This document shows, piece after piece, positions 35,637-45,081 of a stretch of DNA of 64,000 nucleotides. The first letter of the stretch is position 1. Each line of letters opens with the position of its first letter. Made by a program: the position numbers and the translations under genes. A model generated the notes under the pieces. The model was not told the origin of the DNA. It searched no databases and worked only from the letters and a program-made list of their open reading frames with translations. Location: the NCBI GenBank assembly GCA_034521975.1, contig JAXHLR010000010.1, positions 124,001 to 188,000 of the forward strand, written 5' to 3'. The DNA comes from Acidimicrobiales bacterium (GTDB lineage Bacteria; Actinomycetota; Acidimicrobiia; Acidimicrobiales; SKKL01).

Positions 35637-35978
35637 CTACGGCACGTCGAGGATGAGGCCGATGGTCTCGCGCATCTGGGTGAGGATCGCCGGTCCGACG
35701 TTGCCGCGGCGACTGATCACTCGAGCCGGTGACACGGCACGCAGGTGCTGGCACTGGGCGCCAGAGGTGACGTCGAGCCCGTTGGTCGGGTCGGGATCGA
35801 TGCGGATCTCCGATGGTGAGTCTCGCCGTGTGGAGGTGAGCGGTACGACATGGGCCACTGTCGGCGCTCGGTCGAGGATCCGCTGAGCGGTGATCACCAC
35901 CGCGGGGTGCCGGAAGCCCGCTTCGCGTCCTGCTGGAGTCCCGAGGTCGAGGTCGACGATGTCACCGGAGGTCAGCAT
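35637..35978 (-). CDS. MazF/PemK-family endoribonuclease toxin
   Basis: The 113-aa protein has the PemK/MazF fold: GDIVDLDLGTPAGREAGFRH (ligand loop; Arg for the usual GSE-x-R-P), VVITAQ, HVVPLTST and C-terminal VGPAILTQMRETIGLIL. MazF toxins cut mRNA. It overlaps the antitoxin gene by 17 bases in the usual antitoxin-first order. The stretch 35453-35636 upstream of the hydrolase holds no gene; a 29-codon frame there, beginning MSSDVFVTTAPALTQ, is unassigned. Confidence 0.88.
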   Translation of the reverse strand: MLTSGDIVDLDLGTPAGREAGFRHPAVVITAQRILDRAPTVAHVVPLTSTRRDSPSEIRIDPDPTNGLDVTSGAQCQHLRAVSPARVISRRGNVGPAILTQMRETIGLILDVP

Positions 35979-36156
35979 CGAGCCACCGTCGCTCGTCGTC
36001 GCTCAGTGGCGTTGCCAGGGCGTCGCCGAGTCGGTCTTGACGAAGGGCCCGTACCGCCAGGGTGACGGTGTGGCCGACGGTGGTGCCCAGCTGGTCGGCG
36101 AGGCGTTTGAGCTCCTCGTGGGTGGTGGAGTCGATCCGCACGCTCGTACTGTGCAT
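35962..36156 (-). CDS. ribbon-helix-helix-type antitoxin of the MazF module
   Basis: The 64-aa protein begins MHSTSVRIDSTTHEELKRLA, a ribbon-helix-helix DNA-binding pattern (SVRID strand, then helix), with an acidic C-terminus DDERRWLDADLR that should wrap the toxin. It starts at ATG 36156; ATG 36168 or 36186 would add a few residues. It should repress its own operon. The gene overlaps the MazF gene by 17 bases. Confidence 0.8.
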   Translation of the reverse strand: MHSTSVRIDSTTHEELKRLADQLGTTVGHTVTLAVRALRQDRLGDALATPLSDDERRWLDADLR

Positions 36157-36178
36157 GCAGATCAGCATACAGCCATCG

Positions 36179-36562
36179 TCAGGCATGGTCGCCGCCGAGG
36201 GTGTGGCGGCCGAGGTAGGCGTCAGGTGCGAGGTAGACGAGGTGGTCGAGGAACTCGGTGTCGAGCCGGTCGATCAGGTCCTCGACCGCTCGGTCGGGAT
36301 GGCCGGTCGCCACGTCGAACAGCACGCCCCCGGCGGCGTCGAGCACGCGCTCCACGCGGAGCACGGTCAGCCAGTCCTCGTTGATCTGGCCGTGGACCTC
36401 GACCGCGGAGCTGCCGGGCAGCACCTCTCGCAGCAGGTCGATGATGACCGCTGGCAGCATCTCGGCCAGCTCACGCCCGAGCCGTGAGTGTTGGTCGAGG
36501 AGGGTGTGGTAGCGGCTCCGCAGCCCATAGTCGGGGGCGTCTCCGCCGTCGTCGTTCGCCAT
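36179..36562 (-). CDS. hypothetical protein in the toxin-antitoxin cluster
   Basis: A 127-aa acidic protein I do not recognise. It is mixed alpha/beta, with RYHTLLDQHSRLGRELAEML (helix), PAVIIDLLREVLPG, then EDWLTVLRVERVLDAAGGVL and a C-terminal EFLDHLVYLAPDAYLG. No catalytic or membrane motif is seen. It lies between the MazF pair and the DUF5615 toxin, after a strong hairpin. Confidence 0.6.
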   Translation of the reverse strand: MANDDGGDAPDYGLRSRYHTLLDQHSRLGRELAEMLPAVIIDLLREVLPGSSAVEVHGQINEDWLTVLRVERVLDAAGGVLFDVATGHPDRAVEDLIDRLDTEFLDHLVYLAPDAYLGRHTLGGDHA

Positions 36563-36589
36563 GGCAGAAAGGTACCGATGGGGTCTGAC

Positions 36590-36629
36590 ATTGGGGCCTA
36601 CTCGTGAGCGCCACGAGAATGGCCCCAAT
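36590..36629 (-). terminator. nested hairpin after the DUF5615 gene
   Basis: Outer arms ATTGGGGCC (36590-36598) and GGCCCCAAT (36621-36629) enclose inner arms CTCGTG (36601-36606) and CACGAG (36612-36617). It begins eight bases past the DUF5615 stop, so it likely ends that transcript. Confidence 0.65.
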
Positions 36630-36637
36630 CGGCTTGC

Positions 36638-37006
36638 TCAGCGGATCGGGAGGTCTCTGACGGCAAGCCTGATGGGGCTGAGAGAGACGATCACGCCTCG
36701 CTCTAGGTCACCTGCGATGGTGGGAAGGTTCGCCAAGAGCAGGTCGACGTGGGCGTCTGGGCCAAGCTCAGCTACCTGACGCAGTTGGATGACCGATGGA
36801 CTCGCTGATCGGCGGAGTGCGAGTAGCGCTCCGAAGTCACTGTCGGCTGTGACGACGGTTCGTTCCTCGGCAACTGCCTGATCGAAGATCTCGTCGTCGG
36901 AGGCTTCGAGCAGCTCAAGGTCGGCGACATGAGCGGCATCGAAACCGGTCTCTCGAAGCTTGCTGGCGACGCGTGGCGACAGGTTGGCGTCGATGAGCAG
37001 CTTCAC
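36638..37006 (-). CDS. DUF5615 PIN-like toxin
   Basis: The 122-aa protein opens MKLLIDANLSPRVASKLRET and has ADLELLEASDDEIFDQAVAE and VVTADSDFGALLALR. The Asp residues (D6, D35-D38 region, D53-D56) form a PIN-like RNase centre. DUF5615 proteins are the presumed toxins of DUF433-DUF5615 pairs. Its ATG overlaps the DUF433 stop by four bases, antitoxin first. Confidence 0.87.
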   Translation of the reverse strand: MKLLIDANLSPRVASKLRETGFDAAHVADLELLEASDDEIFDQAVAEERTVVTADSDFGALLALRRSASPSVIQLRQVAELGPDAHVDLLLANLPTIAGDLERGVIVSLSPIRLAVRDLPIR

Positions 37007-37233
37007 GCGGGACGGGTGATGCGTACCTCACGCTCGTTGACCGCCGACGCGGCGTACTCGAGGGCAGCGAGGATGTCGGCCCGGTCGAGGTAGGGGTAGT
37101 CCTCGAGGATCTCATCGGTCGTCCGGCCAGAAGCGAGCTGGCCGAGGATCATGCTCACCGTGACCCGCGTGTCGCGGATCACCGGGAGCCCCCCCATACG
37201 TTCGGGGTCGGTCGTGATGCGCTCAAACGCCAC
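37003..37233 (-). CDS. DUF433 antitoxin
   Basis: The 76-aa protein has the DUF433 pattern: FERITTDPERMGGLPVIRDT, TVSMILGQLASG and EDYPYLDRADILAALEYAA, a small HTH. GTG 37233 is the only suitable start after the preceding region. It should neutralise the DUF5615 toxin and repress the operon. The gap to the MNT gene (37234-37392) holds only a weak inverted repeat GGATGCA/TGCATCC. Confidence 0.87.
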   Translation of the reverse strand: MAFERITTDPERMGGLPVIRDTRVTVSMILGQLASGRTTDEILEDYPYLDRADILAALEYAASAVNEREVRITRPA

Positions 37234-37392
37234 GATCGAAGTGTACGCCCGGACCCCTGTTTGGTCACCGCCGTGTCTTCTCACCATGGCGGAACTCTAC
37301 GCAGGGGCTAGGACACTCAAAGGTGCGAAAGCCAGATGGATGCATGTCTGAGGCAATGAGGCCCAGGTGCATCCGAGCCCCGTCCTGTCGAC

Positions 37393-37701
37393 TCAAAGGG
37401 GCACAGCCTCCGCCAGGATCTCGTTCCGCAGCCGCTCCCGCAGGGATTCTGGCGTGCCCACGTCTACCTTGACGCCGAGCGCTTCCTCGAGTTCGACGCC
37501 GATGGAGAGGATCTCGAAGGGTCGGGGCTCGGGCTCGAGTTCTACGAGGAAGTCGATGTCGCTTCCCGGCTGCTCGTCGCCTCGTGCCACCGACCCGAAT
37601 ACGGCGACGGACTGTCCGTGATGGCGCGCCACGATGGCCTTGATCTCCTCCCGGTGGGCTTCGACCAGGTCCCAGAGCGGCCTCAGGGCGACATCCGACA
37701 T
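37393..37701 (-). CDS. MNT-type nucleotidyltransferase (MntA-like), no HEPN partner
   Basis: The 102-aa minimal nucleotidyltransferase has the GSxxRG motif at 36-41 (FGSVARGDEQ) and DID at 48-50 (SDIDFLVELE). In HEPN-MNT modules MntA AMPylates and silences the HEPN RNase toxin. No HEPN gene flanks it: downstream is DUF433, upstream the PLD helicase on the other strand. It may act alone, or its partner may have been lost. It diverges from the helicase gene. Confidence 0.88.
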   Translation of the reverse strand: MSDVALRPLWDLVEAHREEIKAIVARHHGQSVAVFGSVARGDEQPGSDIDFLVELEPEPRPFEILSIGVELEEALGVKVDVGTPESLRERLRNEILAEAVPL

Positions 37702-37826
37702 AGGCCCAGCTTACGACGAGCATCCCCACGAGTGGGGTTGGCAATTCCTACCTCTGCACGGAAAGGGGGCAATCAGGCCAGCCAAGTCCCGACACCGCTC
37801 GGGGCGAGCTCGTACCCTCGAGCTCC

Positions 37827-40800
37827 GTGGGCGAGTTGGAGCGTGGGCTGTACGAGGAGTTGGTCACCGACGGGTTGCGCCCGGTGCTCGACGAGCTCGA
37901 TCCCACCTTGCGCCGACTCCAGGCGCTCGACCCGGCCGAGGCTCCCGACCGGATCGCTCTGCATCTGGCCCGCCAGATCGAGCTGGCGTTGGCGTCGCTC
38001 GGCGACCGCCGCCGGGTCGAGGTCGGCATCGAGGTGGCCCGCACGCTGCTCGCCCGGCTCACCGAGGTGACCGACGTCGACACAGCGGACGAGCGGCCCG
38101 ATCCCGCGGCCGAGGTGTTGCGTGCGGTCTATGGCCGTCGACCCGACGGGAGCCCCGAGCCGATCGTCGAGCCGCTCATTCCGCTGTTGGACTCGACGCT
38201 GCTCACCAACTCACCCGACGAGCCGGCGCTCGCCAAACAGATCGAGGCCGAGATCGATTCGGCGCAGTCGATCGATGTGGTGATGGCGTTCATCCGTCGC
38301 TCGGGCATCCGTCCGTTCTTCGATCCGTTGCGCCGCCACTGCGAGGCCGGTCGGGGGCTGCGGGTCCTCACCACCACCTACACCAACTCCACCGAGCGGG
38401 CGGCGCTCGACGAGCTGGCCGACCTGGGGGCCGAGGTCCGGGTGTCCTATGACCAGTCGACCACCCGCCTGCACGCCAAGGCGTGGGTGTTCCACCGCTC
38501 GGGGACCTCGACGGCCTATGTCGGGTCGTCCAACCTCACCCGTTCGGCCCAGGTCACCGGCCTGGAGTGGAACGTGCGGCTCTCCGCGGCCCGCAACCGG
38601 TCGATCCTCGAGAAGTTCGCCGCCGTGTTCGACACCTACTGGAGCTCCGGCGACTTCGTGGCCTATGACCCGGACCACTTCGACGAGGAGACCGAGCGGG
38701 CGGGGCGGGCCGATCACGGTCCGCTGGTGCTGTTGAGCCCCACCGAGATCCGGGCCGAGCCGTTCCAGGAGCGGTTGTTGGAGCTGATCGAGCTGGCCCG
38801 CCGGCGGGGGCATCACCGCAACCTGTTGGTGGCCGCCACCGGTACCGGCAAGACGGTGATGGCCGCCCTGGACTACGCCCGGTTGCGCCGGCACCTGCCC
38901 CGAGCCCGGCTCCTGTTCGTCGCCCACCGCGAGGAGCTGTTGAACCAGGCGCTGGCCACGTTCCGCCATGCGCTGCGTGACGCCAGCTTCGGGGAGAAGT
39001 GGGTGGGCGGCTCCCGGCCCGAGCGGTTCGAGCACGTGTTCGCGTCGATCCAGAGCCTGTCGGCCGCCGATCTCGACCACCTCGACCCCCGACCACTTCG
39101 ACGTGGTGATCGTCGACGAGTTCCACCACGCGGCCGCCCCCACCTACGACCGGCTCCTCGCCCACCTGCAGCCCGTCGAGCTGTTGGGGATGACCGCCAC
39201 CCCCGAACGCAGCGACGGTCGGTCGGTCCTCGGCTGGTTCGACGACCGCATCGCCGCCGAGCTGCGCCTGTGGGACGCCATCGACCAGCACCGTCTGGTG
39301 CCGTTCGCCTACTACGGCATCCACGACGGGCTCGACCTGACCGACATCCCGTGGCGGCGGGGGCAGGGCTATGACACCGAGGCGCTGAGCACCCTGTACA
39401 CCAGCACCGACGCCTGGGCCCGCACGGTGATCCACGAGCTGATGCGCCACGCCGATGATCCCGACACGATGCGGTGCCTGGGGTTCTGTGTGAGCGTGGC
39501 CCACGCCCGCTACATGGCCGAGCGGTTCCGGCACCACGGGATCGACGCGGTGGCAGTCACCGGCGAGACGCCCGACGACGAGCGGCGCCGAGCGCTGGAG
39601 GACCTGGCGGCGGGACGGGTGCGGGTGGTGTTCTCGGTCGACCTGTTCAACGAGGGTGTCGACGTGCCCGCCATCGACACGGTGCTGATGCTGCGGCCCA
39701 CCGAGAGCCCGACGCTGTTCCTCCAGCAGCTCGGCCGTGGTCTGCGCCGGGCCGACGACAAGGCGTTCTGCACGGTGCTCGACTTCGTGGGTACCCATCG
39801 CCGCGAGTTCCGGTTCGACCGGCGGCTGCGGGCGCTGCTCGGCGGCACCCGCCGGGAGATCGAGCGCCAGGTCGAGGCCGGGTTCCCGTTCCTGCCGGCG
39901 GGCTGCCACATGCAGCTCGACGCCAAGGCGAGCGAGATCGTGATCCGCAGCCTGCGCGAGGCGATCCCGTCCCGCTGGCCGGCCAAGGTCGAGGAGCTGC
40001 GGCTGCTGCGCCGGGAGCGTCCCGAGCCGACGCTGGCCGAGTTCCTGGACGAGTCGGGCCTCGACCTGGCCGACGTGTACGACGGGTCGCGCACCTGGTC
40101 GGATCTGTGCGAGGCGGCCGGGGTGGCGCCGTTGCCGGCGGGGGAGCACGAGGTGCCGCTGCGCCGGGCGGTGGGCCGGTTGCTGCACGTCGATGATGAC
40201 GAGCGGATCGGGTTCATGCGGGAGCTGCTCGGTTCGGCTGCGCCGCCCGACGTGGCGGCGATGCCGGAGCGGCAGCGACGGTTGTGCCACATGCTGGTGG
40301 CGTCGCTGGTCGACCAGGTGCCGGCGGCCCGGTCGATGTCGGTGCAGGACGGGCTCGACGTGGCGTGGGCCCATCCCCAGGTGCGGGCCGAGCTGGCGCA
40401 GCTGATCGACGTGTTGGACGAGCGGGTCGATCATCTCCACGGTTCGCTCGAGGGTCATCCCGATGTGCCGCTGCAGGTGCACGCCCGCTACTCCCGGATC
40501 GAGATCCTCACCGCGTTCGGCGAGGTGGAGGCTGCGAAGGCGGTGTCGTGGCAGAGCGGGGTGTGGGAGGCGAAGGCGTCTCGCAGCGAGCTGTTCGCCT
40601 TCACGCTCGACAAGAGCAGCGGCTCGTTCTCACCGACCACCCGGTATCGGGACTACGCCATCAGTCCCCAGGCTGATCCACTGGGAGAGCCAGGCGTCGA
40701 CACGGGCCGACAGCGCGACCGGACTGCGCTATCGCAACCACGAGGCCGAGGGCCGGTCGATCATGCTGTTCGCCCGCCTCCGCCAGACCGACCGAGCGTT

Positions 40801-40924
40801 CTGGTTCCTCGGCCCCGCCACCTACCAAGGCCACACCGGCGAACGCCCCATGGCCATCACCTGGGAGCTCCACCACCCTCTCCCCGGTGACCTTTACGCC
40901 ACCTTCGCCGCCGCCGTTGCGTAA
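37827..40924 (+). CDS. PLD-like nuclease / DEAH helicase / DUF3427 fusion, two frameshifts
   Basis: The protein is about 1031 aa once corrected. It has an N-terminal PLDc-like domain (HAKAWVFH, His216/Lys218, then GSSNLT), a superfamily 2 helicase with Walker A AATGTGKT, DEFHH box, SAT-like GMTATPERSDG and C-terminal QQLGRGLRRADDK, then a DUF3427 tail (SPTTRYRDYA; GERPMAITWELHHP). One extra C in C5 at 39086-39090 and one in C4 at 40666-40669 break the frame; removing both gives exactly 1032 codons including TAA. Such proteins occur in defence and repair islands. It may cleave or remodel foreign DNA. Confidence 0.85.
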
Positions 40925-40999
40925 ATGAGTCAGTGACTCATCTGGAGCATCGAATCGTCCGCCTGCATGCCAATGAGTCTGATTGGCATCAGATGCTCC
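40925..40999. terminator. cluster of palindromes between the helicase and the methylase
   Basis: Right after the helicase stop is a 17-bp palindrome, ATGAGTCA-G-TGACTCAT (40925-40941). Then come nested arms GGAGCATC (40944-40951)/GATGCTCC (40992-40999) and ATGCCAAT (40967-40974)/ATTGGCAT (40982-40989). It lies between convergent genes and at the left edge of an AT-richer island, so it may be a two-way terminator or a mark of insertion. Confidence 0.6.
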
Positions 41000-41002
41000 G
41001 CA

Positions 41003-42123
41003 TCAAGGGAGCATGGTGATGACCAGTTCCTGCGACTGTCGGCGGGCTGCACGCTGTAAGCCGTTACCGCCAAGGGTGCTGAACCGACTTGAGGTAGCCG
41101 ATACGTCAACCCGGAACCAGCGACGAGCAAGAGCAACGATCTCCTCACCCGCGAGGCCATTGCTTGCGCGGTATTGGGGAAACGTGGCCACGACTCGACA
41201 TCCGCGTTCACCCAAGCAGGCCAGCAGCTCCTCCATGAGGACACTCGCCTTTGTTATCTGACTGAAGCCCGAGCGTTCTCTCAGTTCCAGTGCGGGCGCT
41301 CTACCGGCACCGTGGACTTCCGAGTAGCCTCCGACGGCAATTGCCTCCAGGACATGGTAAAAGCGACTGTACTGAGCCGAGGAGTAGGGCGGGTCGACGA
41401 AGACGAGCTCTCCGCCCTCAAGTGATCGGGCATGCTTGATGGCGTCTTCTTGGATGCTCTTCCCTCGTCGGGATGCGTGCCGAGGTGCAAGAATCGCAAG
41501 CGTCCGCTCTACTTCCGCAAACACATCACGCCCCCAGATCGAAGCGATGTGGGGCAGGGCACCGGTGGTCAGCTTAAAAGGCTGTGCCGTGTGCCCGGGT
41601 GAAGCGGAGCAACGGCTAGCCGCTGAGATCAGGGCAGCGAGGCAGAGGGTTCGGTGCGGAGCTCGTTGCGGGAGTCTATGGAACAAGTAGTGAATACCGG
41701 CGGCCGAGCAGGACTGAGACAGTAGCCGCCATACGAACGGCAGAGTTCCCGCTCGTCGTCCTCCGTGAGCCTCCGTAGTGCCCGAATCCGTCTGGGCGTC
41801 AGACTGCACTCCATGGCCGCCGTGGTCGCCTCAACTAGCGGGTCACCCTCGAGGTCGGATTTGGCAGCTGATATCCACGACCGAGTCAGGCGCTTCGCAT
41901 CTAGTGGTCGGGTCCGACTGATTACCGCCCCGCTGAGCGCCACGGCGTAAGCCTGTAGATCGACTGCTGTGACCTCCAGACTGAGTTCCTCGGCAGCGAA
42001 CATCGCAACAGCGCCCGAACCAGCGAACAGATCGATAAAGGGCCGATCGGGCAGCGCGACGCGGCGGAGTTGTTCACCAAGACCGTTTTCGAGTTGCCAG
42101 CGCTTTGAACCCATGTACTTCAC
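41003..42123 (-). CDS. D12-class DNA adenine N6-methyltransferase, one-base frameshift
   Basis: From GTG 42123 (GTGA overlap with the upstream stop) the frame reads VKYMGSKRW, then PFIDLFAGSGAVAMFAAEE, the AdoMet motif of D12 methylases. After about 41700 the similarity moves to the next frame (LAALISAASRC, AQPFK, then FVDPPYSSAQYSRFYH, the catalytic DPPY) and runs to 41003. Adding one base restores 374 codons including stop, so one base is missing between about 41640 and 41710. The enzyme resembles COG3392 adenine methylases. It is the last gene of the three-gene cassette and could mark self DNA. Confidence 0.82.
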
Positions 42124-43463
42124 GCTGCGATACCCCACAGGCCGATCAGCTCAAGGTGGGAGAGCCGAGTGAGCGGGGTAGGGCACGTGGTCACCGAGGC
42201 TGCTGGGTCGTATGGTCTCCTGCATTGAGCCAGTCCTGCAGATCCTCCATCACGAGCAGTGATGTCGCCCCACAGGTCCACTAGTTCCTCGGCTTCGGGG
42301 GCGTTGGCCCAGAGGCCGCGGTCGATGCCAAGCAGCCCCCACCAGAAAGAAGCGTCAGCGAGCTCCAGACCCGCCTGGTGGAGAAGCTGTCGCGTTGCAC
42401 CAGTCGCCATGACCAAGAGCAGGGTTGCCCGCGACATAACCTCGAGGTGGCGGTTCGGATCGCTGGGACCCGAGCGCCCTCTTGCGTTGTCGATGACCAG
42501 TAGGTCTCCAGGCTCGGCTTGCCGACGGAGAAACTGCGTGAGGAGCTCTCGGCGGGGCCCCTCGATGTTGTTGCCGTCGAGTAGCTGCTCAATCCTCCAG
42601 CCGAGCGGGTCAGCCCCGCCAGCGGCTGGGTGAGGGAGTGACTCGTGTGCTGCCTCGAGAGTGAGCCTCAGAAAGTGACGGCTAATCGTCCTGAACCCAC
42701 TGCCCGCAGGTTCGAGAGCGTTCCAGAGGGCTAGAGCAAATCTGGCATTGTCCGCGGTGGGAACGGGCGGTCTGGCAAGGACCCTCGCCGGCCGATAGCT
42801 AGCCTCATTCCGCGACTCCTGGTCCCTGGAAGTCCGCTTGAGATCAAGGCCGAACTCGAGCAACCAGTTGCGCGCCCGCGGCTCCCAGGTTCCGAGCGCG
42901 GGCGCGGCTGCGAGCCAGGACGAGAGGGAACTGCCGAATGGAGTGACGGCCATGCCCACCACCTCGGTTGAGTCGCGAGACCGTGCCCACTCTGAGAGCG
43001 CCAGCCAGGCGAACTTGTGGGTACCAAGACGCTGCCCAAACACCGAAACCGCCTTTGGGTCCGTAACTGCGATGTGTCGGTTGTTCAGTACGCCGATGCC
43101 CTGGCTTGCTAGGAGTCCCATCGCTGCGCGTAGCTCGGCGTAGTACGCTAGGTGCCGCGCGGTAACGGTGTCGCCCATGAGATCGGCTTGAAGTGCTCTT
43201 CCGAGAAAGGACCATCCGTCCATAGTGTGGAGGGGGACCGAGGCGGCAACGTACTCTGCGAGGTGCTTCTGGTTGAGGGCTCGTTCACTCCTCAGATCCT
43301 TTTGAAGGCGCGCTACAACGTCAGTTCTGTAGCGATTCCTCGTGCCAAGCCAGCGGTCTGCATCAAGATATGACCGAAGGCTTGCGCAAGCTGAGACCGT
43401 AGCCTCCGGCGACGCCTTTGCAATCAGGTTCCTACTAGACGGTTTGAGGCCTTGATCGGGCAT
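42120..43463 (-). CDS. unrecognised 447-aa protein of the DGQHR-methylase cassette
   Basis: The protein matches no family I know. It is largely helical and soluble. The segment DGWSFLGRALQADLMGDTVT and following HLAYYAELRAAMGLLASQG (83-122) looks like the helical core of HEPN/AbiV-type or YaaC-like proteins. An R-x6-H pair (Arg266, His273, RLTLEAAH) would fit a HEPN site but is weak evidence. Trp-rich ASFWWGLLGIDRGLW lies at 371-385. It sits five bases after the DGQHR gene and overlaps the methylase by four bases, so the three are one transcript. Composition is close to the island, below the genome mean. Confidence 0.75.
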   Translation of the reverse strand: MPDQGLKPSSRNLIAKASPEATVSACASLRSYLDADRWLGTRNRYRTDVVARLQKDLRSERALNQKHLAEYVAASVPLHTMDGWSFLGRALQADLMGDTVTARHLAYYAELRAAMGLLASQGIGVLNNRHIAVTDPKAVSVFGQRLGTHKFAWLALSEWARSRDSTEVVGMAVTPFGSSLSSWLAAAPALGTWEPRARNWLLEFGLDLKRTSRDQESRNEASYRPARVLARPPVPTADNARFALALWNALEPAGSGFRTISRHFLRLTLEAAHESLPHPAAGGADPLGWRIEQLLDGNNIEGPRRELLTQFLRRQAEPGDLLVIDNARGRSGPSDPNRHLEVMSRATLLLVMATGATRQLLHQAGLELADASFWWGLLGIDRGLWANAPEAEELVDLWGDITARDGGSAGLAQCRRPYDPAASVTTCPTPLTRLSHLELIGLWGIAA

Positions 43464-43468
43464 CGATC

Positions 43469-45001
43469 TCAGCGCTCGAGGATCTCGAGCACATCATTAG
43501 CGGCCTCGCTAATCTCATCAGTGGACTCTGCAAGCCAGAGCAGCAGGTCTCTGCGAAGCTCGCGATACCCAGTTCCTCCTCGAAAGCGAGCTTTAGAATT
43601 CCGCTGCTCCTCGTTAAGGCCTGGAGCCGAGTAGGTTCTGAAATCGTAGCTGGCTAGGGATCTCATGACGTCAGCAACGAACACGCCGACGTCCTGCTTC
43701 TTAAGCGACTTTAGGGAATCGCCAATGCCAATAGTCGAAGTCCCATCAGAAAAAGCTCCCTCGGGCCATGCTCGAAGGTTGAGTGCTTCGGACCGTACCC
43801 AGCACAGATCGTTGACAACCGCCATGATTGCTCTCACGCCCTGGTCAGTGTTGGGTAGGGTTTTTGAACCCCTGAACGCAGCGTCGCCGCCAAGGACCTC
43901 CTCTGGCTCTGCTTCCCGCAATACCTCGGCCCACTCCGCATCGCAATCACCGATTGCCACCTCAAGTTCGCTCCACAGGTGAATCACGAATGCAGCCTGT
44001 TGGGCGCGGGTCCATGGCAGAACGGCATTCTCCTCCCCCATGCGCGACCCAAACAGGCCGCCAATCTGAACCCGTCGTCCCTCCCATGACTTGATGAAAG
44101 TGGCAGTGAGCGAGCGAATCCACGCCGCCTGCGAGACCGCTTGGCGGCCGCCCTCGCCCAGCATGTCGATGCGGTCGTGCCAGGGGCTGTCCGCGTAGGA
44201 CCAGAGTGCCTCAGTGAGTTCTTGGGCCCTCGTCTCGCGGTAGACCGGCAGGCCTTCGACCCTATCCAGCCAGTCTTCGGTTCGAAGCAATGGGTAAAGG
44301 TCGTATGCAAGGCTAGTGTTGATCTTCTTAGGCTTGATATTGATCACGTAGAAGAGATAAGCCTGCCAGCTAATATCGAGACCATAGAATGCAACAACCG
44401 GCAGCTCAAACTCCCCGTCAAGCTCCGAAGTCTCCTCGAAAGCCCAGAGACGGTGCTGTCCATCAATGATCTCAATTGGTGGCAGCTTGGTTGGCGTCCA
44501 CCGGACGTCGCTCGTGGTAGCCGGGAGATGTATAGTTGAAAGCGTTTCGGCATCTGAGATAGAAATGAGGTCGCTTTGCGCGACGGTCTCGCCCTGCCTA
44601 TCATCCTTCGGTGTGAGGATGTTGACTACTAGTGCGGTCGGTAGCCATCCAGGCTTGATGAGGTCATCAAAGTCTCCGGAACGTTGCTTGGTTTTCGAAA
44701 GGGATGACCATGGGTAGCCACGGCGCACGAACTGTGCTATTTCCATGGAGCGCCCTTCGTCGTGCCGCCGCTGCACGCCGAGGTCTGCCTTGCGTGCAGT
44801 CTTCCCTTTGGTTGAACGTCGGCGAATGCCTGAGAGAGCGCGGAGCTGACTCGCCGAGATTGTGAACAGGTAGAAGTGTCCTGGCGGTCGGCGTCGGTGT
44901 TCGGCAGGGTCGAAGAGTACGTCGTCCCACGTGTCCAGCCACTGCTGGACGCGAAGGGCCGGGATCTTGGTGGGCCGCTTCTTCTTCTTGTCCGTAGGCA
45001 T
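43469..45001 (-). CDS. DGQHR-domain protein (DndB/Dpd-like)
   Basis: The 510-aa protein has a very basic N-terminus (MPTDKKKKRPTK) and the diagnostic IEIIDGQHRLWAF, DGQHR at 180-184, with downstream VINIKPKKINTSLAYDLYPLL. DGQHR proteins include DndB, the repressor linked to DNA phosphorothioation, and DpdB, which takes part in 7-deazaguanine DNA modification; both work with DNA-modification genes. No dnd or dpd gene is nearby. Its DNA is the least GC-rich of the window (the line at 44341 is 45 % GC), which points to transfer. It is the first gene of the cassette. Confidence 0.85.
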   Translation of the reverse strand: MPTDKKKKRPTKIPALRVQQWLDTWDDVLFDPAEHRRRPPGHFYLFTISASQLRALSGIRRRSTKGKTARKADLGVQRRHDEGRSMEIAQFVRRGYPWSSLSKTKQRSGDFDDLIKPGWLPTALVVNILTPKDDRQGETVAQSDLISISDAETLSTIHLPATTSDVRWTPTKLPPIEIIDGQHRLWAFEETSELDGEFELPVVAFYGLDISWQAYLFYVINIKPKKINTSLAYDLYPLLRTEDWLDRVEGLPVYRETRAQELTEALWSYADSPWHDRIDMLGEGGRQAVSQAAWIRSLTATFIKSWEGRRVQIGGLFGSRMGEENAVLPWTRAQQAAFVIHLWSELEVAIGDCDAEWAEVLREAEPEEVLGGDAAFRGSKTLPNTDQGVRAIMAVVNDLCWVRSEALNLRAWPEGAFSDGTSTIGIGDSLKSLKKQDVGVFVADVMRSLASYDFRTYSAPGLNEEQRNSKARFRGGTGYRELRRDLLLWLAESTDEISEAANDVLEILER

Positions 45002-45081
45002 CGTCTGGCGAGCCTAATCGCCGCCTACGACAGCGTCAGCGAGGGCGCTCGCCTGTCGTGCCCCCTCGGTAGCCTCCTGGG

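Noticed and set aside
38554-40482. 642-codon minus-strand frame opposite the PLD helicase
   Set aside because: Antisense to conserved helicase motifs; the composition is that of a shadow frame.
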